Source of the DNA: 20CM-2-55-15 sp964633285
GTDB taxonomy: Bacteria; Acidobacteriota; Terriglobia; 20CM-2-55-15
Reading direction: 5' to 3'
Assembly: GCA_964633285.1 (NCBI GenBank)
Contig: CAZWGA010000007.1
Location: 1 to 64,000 of the forward strand
DNA length: 64,000 bases
Shown here in pieces: positions 1 through 8,093 of the stretch. Position 1 is the first letter of the stretch; every line of letters starts with the position of its first letter. Under the pieces are notes generated by a model. It searched no databases, was not told where the DNA came from, and saw nothing but the letters and a program-made list of their open reading frames with translations. Made by a program: the position numbers and the translations under genes.

Positions 1-10
1 CCTGTGCGTG

Positions 11-1540
11 TCAAATTCCAGGTTCGAGAAAACGGCTGTACGCTTCGTTTGCGTCCTCGATCTGAGAACGATAACCGAGATCGGTGAGAAACCGCTCGAA
101 GGCCTGATCTTCATCGGAAGGCACTTCGAGAGCGGCCAATACTCTTCCAAAATCCGATCCATGATTCCGGTAATGAAACAGGCTGATGTTCCAGCGGCCT
201 CCCAGCGTATCGAGAAACTGCAGGAGCGCGCCGGGCCGTTCGGGAAATTCAAAGCGGCACAACCGCTCGCGTTTCACACCGCGCGCGTGGCCGCCGACCA
301 TGTAACGCACGTGAAGCTTCGCAAGCTCGTTGTCGGTCAGATCCGCGGTTTCGTAGCCCTGCTCGACGAGAGTGGACTTGACCTGATTGGCGTCATCGCG
401 GCTTTGAACGCTCAGGCCGACAAAGACGTCGGCGCGGCTTCGGTCATTCAGGCGGTAGTTGAATTCGGTAATCACGCGGCGTCCGATCGCAGCGCAAAAC
501 TGCCGGAAGGCGCCGGGTCTTTCCGGAATCGTCACGGCGAACAACGCTTCGCGCGATTCGCCGAGTTCGGCGCGCTCGGAAACAAAACGAAGGCGATCAA
601 AATTCATGTTCGCGCCGCTGAGCACCGCCGCGAAGTGTCTGCCGCGAACGCCTGTGCGCTCGGTATACGCTTTCACGCCCGCGACCGCCAGAGCGCCCGC
701 AGGTTCGACAATCGTGCGAGTGTCGTCAAAGATGTCTTTGATTGCCGCGCAGATTTCGTCGTTGTTGACCGTGACGATTTCTTCGACCGCAGATCTCACG
801 ATGTCGAACGTTCTCTTACCCACCTGGCGAACGGCGACGCCATCCGCGAACAATCCCGGATTCTCAAGGCTGACCGGATAACCCGCCTTCAACGATCGCT
901 TCATCGCATCCGAGTCTACGGGCTCGACGCCGATCACCTGGACTTCAGGAATGACCGACTTCACGTAAGCGGCAATGCCGGAGATCAGTCCGCCGCCTCC
1001 GATGGGAACAAATATCGCGGCAAGGTCGCTCGGGTGCTGGCGGACGATTTCATCCGCAATTGTTCCCTGTCCCGCAATCACCAAAGGATCATCGAACGGC
1101 GGAACGAAAGTGAGACCATTCTGCGCCGCGAGTTGATCGCAATGAACCTGCGCATCCGAATAGTGATCGCCCGCCAGAATGACTTCGGCATCCAGGGCGC
1201 GAACGGCCTCGACCTTGATGTCGGGCGTGGTCTTCGGCATGACGATCACCGCCCGAATGCCCAAATGCTTTGCCGAGAGCGCGACTCCCTGCGCGTGATT
1301 GCCCGCGCTTGCCGTAATGACGCCGATCGAACGCTCTGCCTGCGAAAGCCGGGAAATCTTGTTGTACGCGCCTCGAATCTTGAAACTGAAGATCGGCTGC
1401 TGATCTTCACGCTTCAACCAAATTGTGTTTTCCGTGCGCTTCGAAAGCCGCGGCGCCACATCGAGCGAAGTTTCCTTCGCGACTTCGTAAACGCGGCTGG
1501 TCAGAATGGCCCGAAGTATTTCGTCAAAAGATCGAGACAT
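11..1540 (-). CDS. ilvA: threonine dehydratase (threonine ammonia-lyase), biosynthetic type
   Basis: Deaminates L-threonine to 2-oxobutanoate, the entry step to isoleucine, in the cytoplasm. The PLP-binding lysine lies in SFKIRGAYN (about K54), the SAGNHAQG loop follows, and the glycine-rich phosphate loop is IGGGGLISG. The C-terminal third carries two ACT-like regulatory repeats, each opening with a P-E-R-P-G-A motif (IPERPGAF and FPERPGAL), as in the long biosynthetic form that is feedback-inhibited by isoleucine. At 509 residues it matches the size of E. coli IlvA. The frame opens further upstream at 1612, but the ATG at 1540 was chosen because AAGGGG lies just upstream and the protein then starts at the usual family position. 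No other isoleucine-pathway gene is nearby. Confidence 0.93.
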   Translation of the reverse strand: MSRSFDEILRAILTSRVYEVAKETSLDVAPRLSKRTENTIWLKREDQQPIFSFKIRGAYNKISRLSQAERSIGVITASAGNHAQGVALSAKHLGIRAVIVMPKTTPDIKVEAVRALDAEVILAGDHYSDAQVHCDQLAAQNGLTFVPPFDDPLVIAGQGTIADEIVRQHPSDLAAIFVPIGGGGLISGIAAYVKSVIPEVQVIGVEPVDSDAMKRSLKAGYPVSLENPGLFADGVAVRQVGKRTFDIVRSAVEEIVTVNNDEICAAIKDIFDDTRTIVEPAGALAVAGVKAYTERTGVRGRHFAAVLSGANMNFDRLRFVSERAELGESREALFAVTIPERPGAFRQFCAAIGRRVITEFNYRLNDRSRADVFVGLSVQSRDDANQVKSTLVEQGYETADLTDNELAKLHVRYMVGGHARGVKRERLCRFEFPERPGALLQFLDTLGGRWNISLFHYRNHGSDFGRVLAALEVPSDEDQAFERFLTDLGYRSQIEDANEAYSRFLEPGI

Positions 1541-1604
1541 AAGCCCCTTACCATAGCAGATGTGAGGCAGATCGTGGGAGCGGCCCCGGTTATAATCACT
1601 CTCC

Positions 1605-2732
1605 ATGAACACTTCATCGCGACGCGACTTCCTGAAACTGACGGCAGGTTTCGTCAGTTCTCGTTCTCTCGTTTTGCAACCTCAGTCTTCTCCGGCCCGG
1701 ATTACAACGATTGCCGGAACAGGTACCGCCGGAATGGCGGCGGAAGGCGATGTGGCGGAGAGCACGAAAATCAACAATCCTTTCGGACTTGTCATCGGGC
1801 CGGACGGCGCGCTGTATTGGGCGGAATTCGGGAGTCATCGCGTTCTGCGCCTCGATTTGCGAAGCAAACGAATCGCGGTGATCGCCGGCAACGGTACCGT
1901 GGGCTATTCCGGTGACGGCGGTTCGGCCGTGGCTGCGCAATTGAATGCTCCCCACGAAGTGCGGTTCGACAGCAAAGGAAATATTTACGTCGCGGAGCGC
2001 GACAATCACGTGGTGCGTTACATCGACATGAAGTCGAAGGTTATTTCAACTGTTGCCGGAACCGGAATGCGCGGATACAGCGGCGATGGCGGCCCGGCCA
2101 AAGCCGCTCAACTGGCACAGCCGCACAGCATCGCACTCGACCGGGCCGATAACGTTTATATCTGCGACATCGTCAACAACCGCGTTCGGAAAATCGATGC
2201 GCAAACGGGAATGATCTCGACCTTCGCGGGCAACGGAGAGCGGGGTAACACTCCCGATGAAGCGCCGCTCGAAGGCACCCCGGTCACAGGTCCGCGTTCC
2301 ATCGAAATCGCGCCGGACGGAACGATGTATTTGATCCTCCGCGAAGGAAACAAAGTATTCACCATCGACGTGGATCGGCGTCGTTTGAAACGCCTTGCCG
2401 GTACGGGGGAACTGGGTTATTCCGGCGATGGAGGTCCGGCGCTTGCTGCAAAGTTCGGCGCGCCCGGAAATGCGTTGAACGGACCGAAAGGCGTGGCTTA
2501 TTCGGCTGACGGAATGTTGTATATCGCCGACACCGAGAATCACGTCATCCGGAAGATCGATCTGCGGCAGGGAATCATTTCAACTGTTGTTGGAACCGGC
2601 CAGCGCGGCGATGGGCCGGACGGCAATCCTCTCATGTGCAAACTCGCGCGGCCTCACGGCATTTTCATCCAGGGCCGCACGATTTATATCGGCGACAGCG
2701 AGAATCACCGTATTCGTGTACTTCAACTGTAG
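1605..2732 (+). CDS. exported NHL-repeat beta-propeller protein
   Basis: A 375-residue protein with an N-terminal twin-arginine signal (SRRDFLKLTAGF), so it is probably exported folded by Tat. The rest is made of NHL-type repeats: blocks reading roughly A-G-T-G-x-x-G-Y-S-G-D-G-G-P-A alternate with N-x-V-R-K-I-D strands and build a six-bladed propeller. Proteins of this kind are abundant in soil Acidobacteriota and usually act as binding scaffolds or lyase-like enzymes. No catalytic residues can be named here. It stands alone between ilvA (divergent, short gap) and the ankyrin gene (convergent, 11 bp apart). The ATG at 1605 has no strong Shine-Dalgarno sequence but places the Tat motif correctly. 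Fold is secure, function unknown. Confidence 0.85.
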   Translation: MNTSSRRDFLKLTAGFVSSRSLVLQPQSSPARITTIAGTGTAGMAAEGDVAESTKINNPFGLVIGPDGALYWAEFGSHRVLRLDLRSKRIAVIAGNGTVGYSGDGGSAVAAQLNAPHEVRFDSKGNIYVAERDNHVVRYIDMKSKVISTVAGTGMRGYSGDGGPAKAAQLAQPHSIALDRADNVYICDIVNNRVRKIDAQTGMISTFAGNGERGNTPDEAPLEGTPVTGPRSIEIAPDGTMYLILREGNKVFTIDVDRRRLKRLAGTGELGYSGDGGPALAAKFGAPGNALNGPKGVAYSADGMLYIADTENHVIRKIDLRQGIISTVVGTGQRGDGPDGNPLMCKLARPHGIFIQGRTIYIGDSENHRIRVLQL

Positions 2733-2743
2733 AAAGCAGAATT

Positions 2744-4225
2744 TCACTTTCCCGTCAGCTTGCGGATCAGTGCGGCAGTGCTCTCATGCACGACGCCGGA
2801 GTTGCCGTCGAAACCCACGCCGCCGGCTAATCCCATGGCGGCATCGAGTGGCGTTCTTCCCTGGCGGTCTTTGACGTCGAGTTTTGCGCCGTGATCTGCG
2901 AGAAACTGAACGACCTGGTCGAAACCCTGCAATGCGGCTCCGTGCACGGCGGTCTGACCGCGGCTGTCGGCGGCGTTGATGTCGATGCCGGCATCCAGAC
3001 AAAGCTTGATCGCTTCGATCGCATCGGCCTGTGTTTTGCGGCGGCCCGTCGTATCTTCTTCTTTAGTGCCGGCGCCGGCTGCGGCCATCAACGGGTTCAC
3101 ACCATTACGAGTCGCAAGCTTCGCATCGGCGTGTTTTTCCATCAGCAGTTTCATCACAGCCACATCACCGGCCTTAGCGGCACGCAGCAATGGCGTCGTG
3201 CCGGTGGTCAGCATCGTGTCGTCTCCGCGATCGAGCTTGGTGCGGTACGGCTGTTGCTGCTTGAGCGGCGCATTAACGTCCGCGCCCTTTGCCAGCAGCG
3301 CTTTGACGATATCGAGACTCGTGAGTTCGTTGTCGATTTCCTTTGGCGATGGACGATTCGACGCGGGCATTGTGTGATCATCGACAGCGGCATAAAGGGC
3401 CGTTCGTCCCGTTCGATCCGCGAGATTCACATTCGTGCCTTTTTCGATCAGCACCCCGGCCGCATCATAGTGGCCATTGATGAGCGCTGATATCAACGGA
3501 GTGATCAGATCCGCATCCACCGCATTCAGGTCGGCTCCGGCTTCGACCAGAACCGGAATGCATGCCGCGCACCCCTGGCGCGCCGCGAATTCCAACGGAC
3601 TCAAACCGCCCAAGGGCAGCCATTTTTCACGAGGCTCGGCCGAGTTCTGTCTTTCCCATTTATTGAATGTCGAGCGCGCATTCACGTCCGCGCCCTTTGC
3701 GATCAACTCGCGAGCAGCTTCGGGATGTTTTTGCGAGACTGCCCACATCAACGCTGTCTCTCCATGCCACGTTTCGCGGGCGTTGACATCGGCGCCATGC
3801 GACAACAGAACCTTCACGGCATCGACTCTTCCGGTTCGTGAGGCGGTCATGAGCGCCGTCTCGCCTTCGGTGCTGACGGCATTCGCGTCAACCCCGGCGC
3901 CGAGCAACTTTTCGATCATCGCCGCATTCCCGTTGACGGCAGCCAGATACAGCGGAGTCACGCCATATCGATTCGCTGCCTTCACGTTTGCGCCCGCGCC
4001 GATCAGGCGATTGGCCAGATCAAGATCATCATTACGGACTGCATAATGAAGAGCTGTTGTACCGTCCGCTTCCGCAGCATTCACATCGACATGCTGCCGC
4101 AGCAACGACTGCACCGCAGCCTTGTCGCCGCTTTTGACGGCCTGCGCGAGCTGCGCATCCCCACCGGCGGCAAAAACAGAAGTGGTGAACAGGACCAGAA
4201 TCAAAGCGTACCGGGACATTTTCAT
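2744..4225 (-). CDS. exported ankyrin-repeat protein
   Basis: A 493-residue protein with a Sec signal peptide (about residues 1-20, ending VFAAGG) followed by about a dozen ankyrin repeats with the classical G-x-T-x-L-H-x-A and L-L-x-x-G-A-D-V-N motifs over nearly the whole length. Ankyrin arrays bind proteins, and export suggests a periplasmic or surface partner. Its start codon overlaps the stop of the upstream DUF1552 gene in an ATGA arrangement (4222-4225), so translation is probably coupled and this is the third gene of the DUF1592-DUF1552-ankyrin operon. An in-frame ATG two codons later is also possible. The partner and physiological role cannot be read from sequence. Confidence 0.87.
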   Translation of the reverse strand: MKMSRYALILVLFTTSVFAAGGDAQLAQAVKSGDKAAVQSLLRQHVDVNAAEADGTTALHYAVRNDDLDLANRLIGAGANVKAANRYGVTPLYLAAVNGNAAMIEKLLGAGVDANAVSTEGETALMTASRTGRVDAVKVLLSHGADVNARETWHGETALMWAVSQKHPEAARELIAKGADVNARSTFNKWERQNSAEPREKWLPLGGLSPLEFAARQGCAACIPVLVEAGADLNAVDADLITPLISALINGHYDAAGVLIEKGTNVNLADRTGRTALYAAVDDHTMPASNRPSPKEIDNELTSLDIVKALLAKGADVNAPLKQQQPYRTKLDRGDDTMLTTGTTPLLRAAKAGDVAVMKLLMEKHADAKLATRNGVNPLMAAAGAGTKEEDTTGRRKTQADAIEAIKLCLDAGIDINAADSRGQTAVHGAALQGFDQVVQFLADHGAKLDVKDRQGRTPLDAAMGLAGGVGFDGNSGVVHESTAALIRKLTGK

Positions 4226-5547
4226 AAGTCCGCCATTTTTCCAGTGCTGTCGCCGAGCGTTTCCAATTCCACACCGGCTTTGCCGAGCACACTCAGAAGA
4301 AGATTGGTCATCGGGGTGTGGTCGGGATATCTCAAATGCCGATTGCCCTTCAATCGTCCTGAAGCTCCACCCACAACAAGATTCGGCAATGGAAAATGGT
4401 TATGCGCATTGCTGTTGCTCATGTTGCTTCCATAAAGAATGACGGATTGGTCCAGCAGCGAGCCGTCGCCGTCTCGCGTCGCCGCCATCTTCTGGAGGAA
4501 CTGCGCGAACAGACTGATGTGATACGTCTGGATCTTGACGTTCTTGTCCATCTTTTCCGGGCGGTTCTGATGATGGGAAATCGCGTGATGGCCGTCGGAC
4601 ACGCCTACCTGCGGATACGTTCGATTGCTGATTTCGCGGGCGATCATAAAAGTAGCAACGCGGCTGACGTTGGCCTGGAACGACAGCACCAGCAGGTCGT
4701 ACATCAGCTTCACGTGTTCTTCGTACGAATACGGAATTCCCGCAGGTGACGGCGGAACGGCAACATTGGGATCCGACTGCTGCGTATTCGTCCTGTCGAT
4801 GCGGCGTTCGATCTCACGAACGCTGTCGAGATAGTCGCTGATCGTCGACCGGTCACGCGCTCCAACTTTTTTCTGAAGATCGGCGGCCTGCCTGACAAAT
4901 GCATCGAGAATACTGCGTTGTTGATTGCGCTGAGCGAGCCTCTCCGAAGCGTTGGAACCTTGTCCGAACATTCGCTCGAAAACTTTTCGGGGATTGATCT
5001 CCATCGGCAGCGGTGTGGTCGGCGTGCGCCACGACAGGGTGTTCATGTAGATGCAGCCGTAATCGCGGTCGCACTCTCCGATCAATCCGGAGTGATCTTC
5101 GGTCGCGAGCTCCATCGATGGAAGCATTGTGTCCTGCCCGATTTTTTCCGCCGCGATCTGGTCGGCAGTCACGCCCGCGTAGGCATCGGGACCCTGGGTG
5201 GCCTTCGGCCGCACTCCGCTGAGCCACGTCGTCGGACTCAATGAATGCACGGCTGTGGTGTCCGCTGCCTTGTGCCCCAATCCGGTGATCACGTTGATGA
5301 ACGACCGCATCGGCTCCAGCGGCTTGAGGATCGGAGTGAACTCGAAGTCTTTGCCTTCCGTTTTCGGAGTCCAGCGATCCATGATGGCGCCATGCGGAAC
5401 ATAAACGAACGCCAGCCGCGACCCGGAATTCGATGCTGCACGGGCAGTCAAAGCCGGCACCATCGATTCCAGAAACGGCAGCGCAAGCGTCGCTCCGGCA
5501 CTTTGCAGAAACGTTCGCCGCGACAGGTGTCTCTTAGTAATGAACAT
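4222..5547 (-). CDS. DUF1552 family exported protein
   Basis: A 441-residue protein with a Tat-type signal (LSRRTFLQSAGATLALPFLE), the usual opening of DUF1552 (PF07586) proteins, and the family's characteristic P-H-G-A-x-M-D-R-W, W-L-S-G and L-Y-G-S-N-M-S-N-S-N-A-H stretches. DUF1552 proteins are predicted exported proteins with an alkaline-phosphatase-like (DUF1501/sulfatase) flavour and are nearly always encoded beside a DUF1592 cytochrome-like protein, as here. Their biochemical role is not established. The gene lies 53 bp downstream of the DUF1592 gene and overlaps the ankyrin gene by 4 bp, which supports a three-gene unit. Confidence 0.9.
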   Translation of the reverse strand: MFITKRHLSRRTFLQSAGATLALPFLESMVPALTARAASNSGSRLAFVYVPHGAIMDRWTPKTEGKDFEFTPILKPLEPMRSFINVITGLGHKAADTTAVHSLSPTTWLSGVRPKATQGPDAYAGVTADQIAAEKIGQDTMLPSMELATEDHSGLIGECDRDYGCIYMNTLSWRTPTTPLPMEINPRKVFERMFGQGSNASERLAQRNQQRSILDAFVRQAADLQKKVGARDRSTISDYLDSVREIERRIDRTNTQQSDPNVAVPPSPAGIPYSYEEHVKLMYDLLVLSFQANVSRVATFMIAREISNRTYPQVGVSDGHHAISHHQNRPEKMDKNVKIQTYHISLFAQFLQKMAATRDGDGSLLDQSVILYGSNMSNSNAHNHFPLPNLVVGGASGRLKGNRHLRYPDHTPMTNLLLSVLGKAGVELETLGDSTGKMADL

Positions 5548-5576
5548 GATTCTTCTTCAACCTCCATCCAATCCTT

Positions 5577-5672
5577 GCGGGAGAGGAGTAGGGTGAGGGT
5601 TCAAGGTTTGACAAGACTTGCAACCCTCACCGGGCGCTTCGCGCCCGCCTCTCCCGGAGGGAGAGGCGCTTT
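5577..5672. repeat. palindromic repeat element (REP/MITE-like) overlapping a gene end
   Basis: The stretch is built of nested inverted repeats. GGGAGAGG at 5579-5586 matches CCTCTCCC at 5648-5655, and GTGAGGGTT at 5593-5601 matches AACCCTCAC at 5622-5630. A perfect hairpin CGGGCGC-TTC-GCGCCCG sits at 5631-5647, and CCTCTCCC-GGA-GGGAGAGG at 5648-5666 forms another. It covers the last 22 codons and stop of the DUF1592 gene and most of the gap to DUF1552. Its composition resembles short dispersed palindromic elements seen in many soil bacteria. It may also act as an intercistronic mRNA hairpin. Confidence 0.7.
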
Positions 5673-8042
5673 TCTCATCTGGAACGGGGTGCTTTTCACA
5701 ATACCCGCGATGAGCGATGAAAACCTGTAATCATTGCGAGCCGTGTCGTGAACGATCGAGCGAACGACCGGCATATCGTAGTACTCCAATCCGCGGCCGA
5801 GCGCGTAAGTCAGCAGCTTCTCCGTCACTGTTCCCGCAAATTGCTCGGGATGTTTCATCAAAGCCTGCCGCAGTGTGACCGGACCCTCGACCTTTGTTCC
5901 ATCTGCAAGTTGCCCTGAAGCATCAATCGGCCCCGATGCATCTTTAGTCCGCCATTCTCCGACTCCGTCGAAATTCTCGAGCGAAAATCCCAGCGGATCC
6001 ATAACGGCATGACAACCGGAGCACGCCGGACTCCTTCGATGATCTTCCATCAATTCACGAACCGATTTCGGTTTCGCGCCGTCCTCATTGTCCTTCAACG
6101 GCGGAACGTTGGCGGGCGGCGGCGGTGGAGGAGTTCCCATAAGGTTTTCGAGAATCCATTTTCCCCGAAGGACCGGGGAGGTGCGGTTCGGATACGACGT
6201 CACGGTCAATATGCTGCCCTGGCCCAGTAATCCGCGGCGAGTCTGATCGATAATCGCGACCCGGCGAAAGTGCGTTCCATAAATATTGGGAATGCCGTAG
6301 TGCTTTGCAAGACGCTCGTTGACGAATGTGTAGTCCGCGTTGAGCAGATCGAGCAGGCTTCGATTCTCGCGCACGATGCTTTCAAAGAACAATTCGGTCT
6401 CGCGCCGGAACGCCTGGCGCAGATTGTCATCGAAGTTCGGAAACTCGTGGCCGTCGGGCTTTGAGCTTTGCAGATTCCGCAGGAACAACCACTGCCCCGC
6501 GAAGTTGCGCATCAGAGCATCCGACTTCGGGCTCGCAAGCATTCGCTTGACCTGCTGATCGAGCACGGCCGGGTCTTTGAGTTTTCCCTGGGCAGCCACA
6601 TCCAGAAGTTCGTCATCCGGAATGCTGCTCCACAGAAAGAACGAAAGCCGTGACGCCAGCTCCAGATCGCCGACGCGGGAAATCGCGCCCGGCGCCGCAT
6701 TCACGGGATCGGACTCGGTGCGGAACAGAAATCTCGGGGCCGTCAGCATGAACTGAAGCGCGCTTTGAATACCGGCATCGAAACTCCCTTTCATTCGGCC
6801 CGCCTGGTAAAAGCCAAACAGAACATCGGCATCAGCCGCGCTTAGAGGCTGGCGATAAGCGCGCCGTCCCAACGCAGCGAGAATTTTTCTGGCGCAGGCT
6901 GTTTCTTCGGATGGATTTGCCGGACGGCAGGAAAAGATTCGCCGGCGGCTTGGAGTATCACCCGTTCCGGTTGCTTCGAACGGCCCAGTGATATCCACGC
7001 GTTCGATGATGGGCGCGCCATTCATGTTTTGCAGATCGTGATCGCGCGTATGCGGCTCGAGCGGCTCGTCGTATTCCGTGGAATTCTTTCTGAGAAACGC
7101 GACCGTCACGTCGTGCGGCCCCGCTTTCACCGAGATCCGGCTCTTGAGACGCGCATCAATCGTGTCGGCCGCGGCAGCAAAATTGGCATCCGACATTTTG
7201 TTGTCGGCTTCGCCGCCGACGGGAGCGATGAACACACGCGCTCCATCAATCGAAATCTCGATTTGATGCGGCCATTCGAGGCCTTTCATATATCCGACAA
7301 TGTTGCGCAACAGAAAAACACGGAAGTCGTATTGACCGTCGAGCGGGAAATTGTGATGAATCGAAAGTCCGCCGCGCGTCCCGAGCGGTAGACCTTCGAT
7401 ATGGTCATCCTGAGCCAGGTCCGGCGCCGTGCGATAGACGCTCGTCAGCGGAGAAGCGGACATATCGCCGGCGGCCAGGCTGCTGATCTTGCGTGAGGCG
7501 GCCAGATACTGCTCGAGCAGCGACGGAGAAAGCTTCAAAACATCCGCAATGTTGTCGAAGCCGTTGCTCTCATCGTCCGCCGGCAGCAGGTCCGTTACAT
7601 CCAATTCCAGTGACAACAGGTCGCGAACGGCGTTGCCGTATTCGGTTCGGTTCAATCGATGGATCGGAGCCCGCCCGGGATCCGCATTTCCCGCGGCAGT
7701 CTTGTCGATCGAAGACTCGAGCCAGCCGGCAAACTTGTCCAGATCGGCATTCGCAGGCCGCGGCCTGCCCTGCGGAGGCATCATTCCACCGCGAAGTTTT
7801 CGAATCACTTTTTCCCATGTTTCCGCGCTCGCTCCCACATGATTGATGTCCAGTTTGTCGAGCATCAGGCCGGCCGTTTTGAGCCGCTCGTTGTGGCAGG
7901 TCACGCAGTACTGATCGAGGAGAGAACGATAAGGCGATGAAGCAGATACGGGAGCCTGCGAAAGCAGCGGCGTCCGCGGGGAGGCGAGGCCTGCTGAGAG
8001 CAACAAACAGCACCCGATTGTGATAAAAGAAAGCCGCTTCAT
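5601..8042 (-). CDS. DUF1592/DUF1588/DUF1585 planctomycete-cytochrome-type exported protein
   Basis: An 813-residue protein with a signal peptide, a cytochrome-c-like haem motif CVTCH at residues 46-50 and then the usual order DUF1587 (HRLNRTEYGNAVRDLL), DUF1595, DUF1592 (RLSFFLWSSIPDDELL), DUF1588 (with CSGCHAVMDPLGF, a second CxxCH) and DUF1585. The set occurs in Planctomycetes, Acidobacteria and Verrucomicrobia and is thought to act in the periplasm or at the surface, perhaps in redox-coupled polymer degradation. This is not proved. The family normally ends close to the FQMRK motif (about residue 790). Here 22 further residues are encoded by a palindromic repeat that also supplies the stop codon. 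First gene of the operon with DUF1552 and the ankyrin protein. Confidence 0.9.
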   Translation of the reverse strand: MKRLSFITIGCCLLLSAGLASPRTPLLSQAPVSASSPYRSLLDQYCVTCHNERLKTAGLMLDKLDINHVGASAETWEKVIRKLRGGMMPPQGRPRPANADLDKFAGWLESSIDKTAAGNADPGRAPIHRLNRTEYGNAVRDLLSLELDVTDLLPADDESNGFDNIADVLKLSPSLLEQYLAASRKISSLAAGDMSASPLTSVYRTAPDLAQDDHIEGLPLGTRGGLSIHHNFPLDGQYDFRVFLLRNIVGYMKGLEWPHQIEISIDGARVFIAPVGGEADNKMSDANFAAAADTIDARLKSRISVKAGPHDVTVAFLRKNSTEYDEPLEPHTRDHDLQNMNGAPIIERVDITGPFEATGTGDTPSRRRIFSCRPANPSEETACARKILAALGRRAYRQPLSAADADVLFGFYQAGRMKGSFDAGIQSALQFMLTAPRFLFRTESDPVNAAPGAISRVGDLELASRLSFFLWSSIPDDELLDVAAQGKLKDPAVLDQQVKRMLASPKSDALMRNFAGQWLFLRNLQSSKPDGHEFPNFDDNLRQAFRRETELFFESIVRENRSLLDLLNADYTFVNERLAKHYGIPNIYGTHFRRVAIIDQTRRGLLGQGSILTVTSYPNRTSPVLRGKWILENLMGTPPPPPPANVPPLKDNEDGAKPKSVRELMEDHRRSPACSGCHAVMDPLGFSLENFDGVGEWRTKDASGPIDASGQLADGTKVEGPVTLRQALMKHPEQFAGTVTEKLLTYALGRGLEYYDMPVVRSIVHDTARNDYRFSSLIAGIVKSTPFQMRKAPLPPGEAGAKRPVRVASLVKP

Positions 8043-8093
8043 TGGGGCGCTAGCATATCAGTGTTGGGCTGCACCGGCAATTGAGCGAGCGGA

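Noticed and set aside
8..1915. A 635-codon open frame on the plus strand opposite ilvA
   Set aside because: It is the antisense shadow of a well-conserved gene, arginine- and aspartate-rich with no domain pattern. GC-rich codon bias keeps the opposite frame open.
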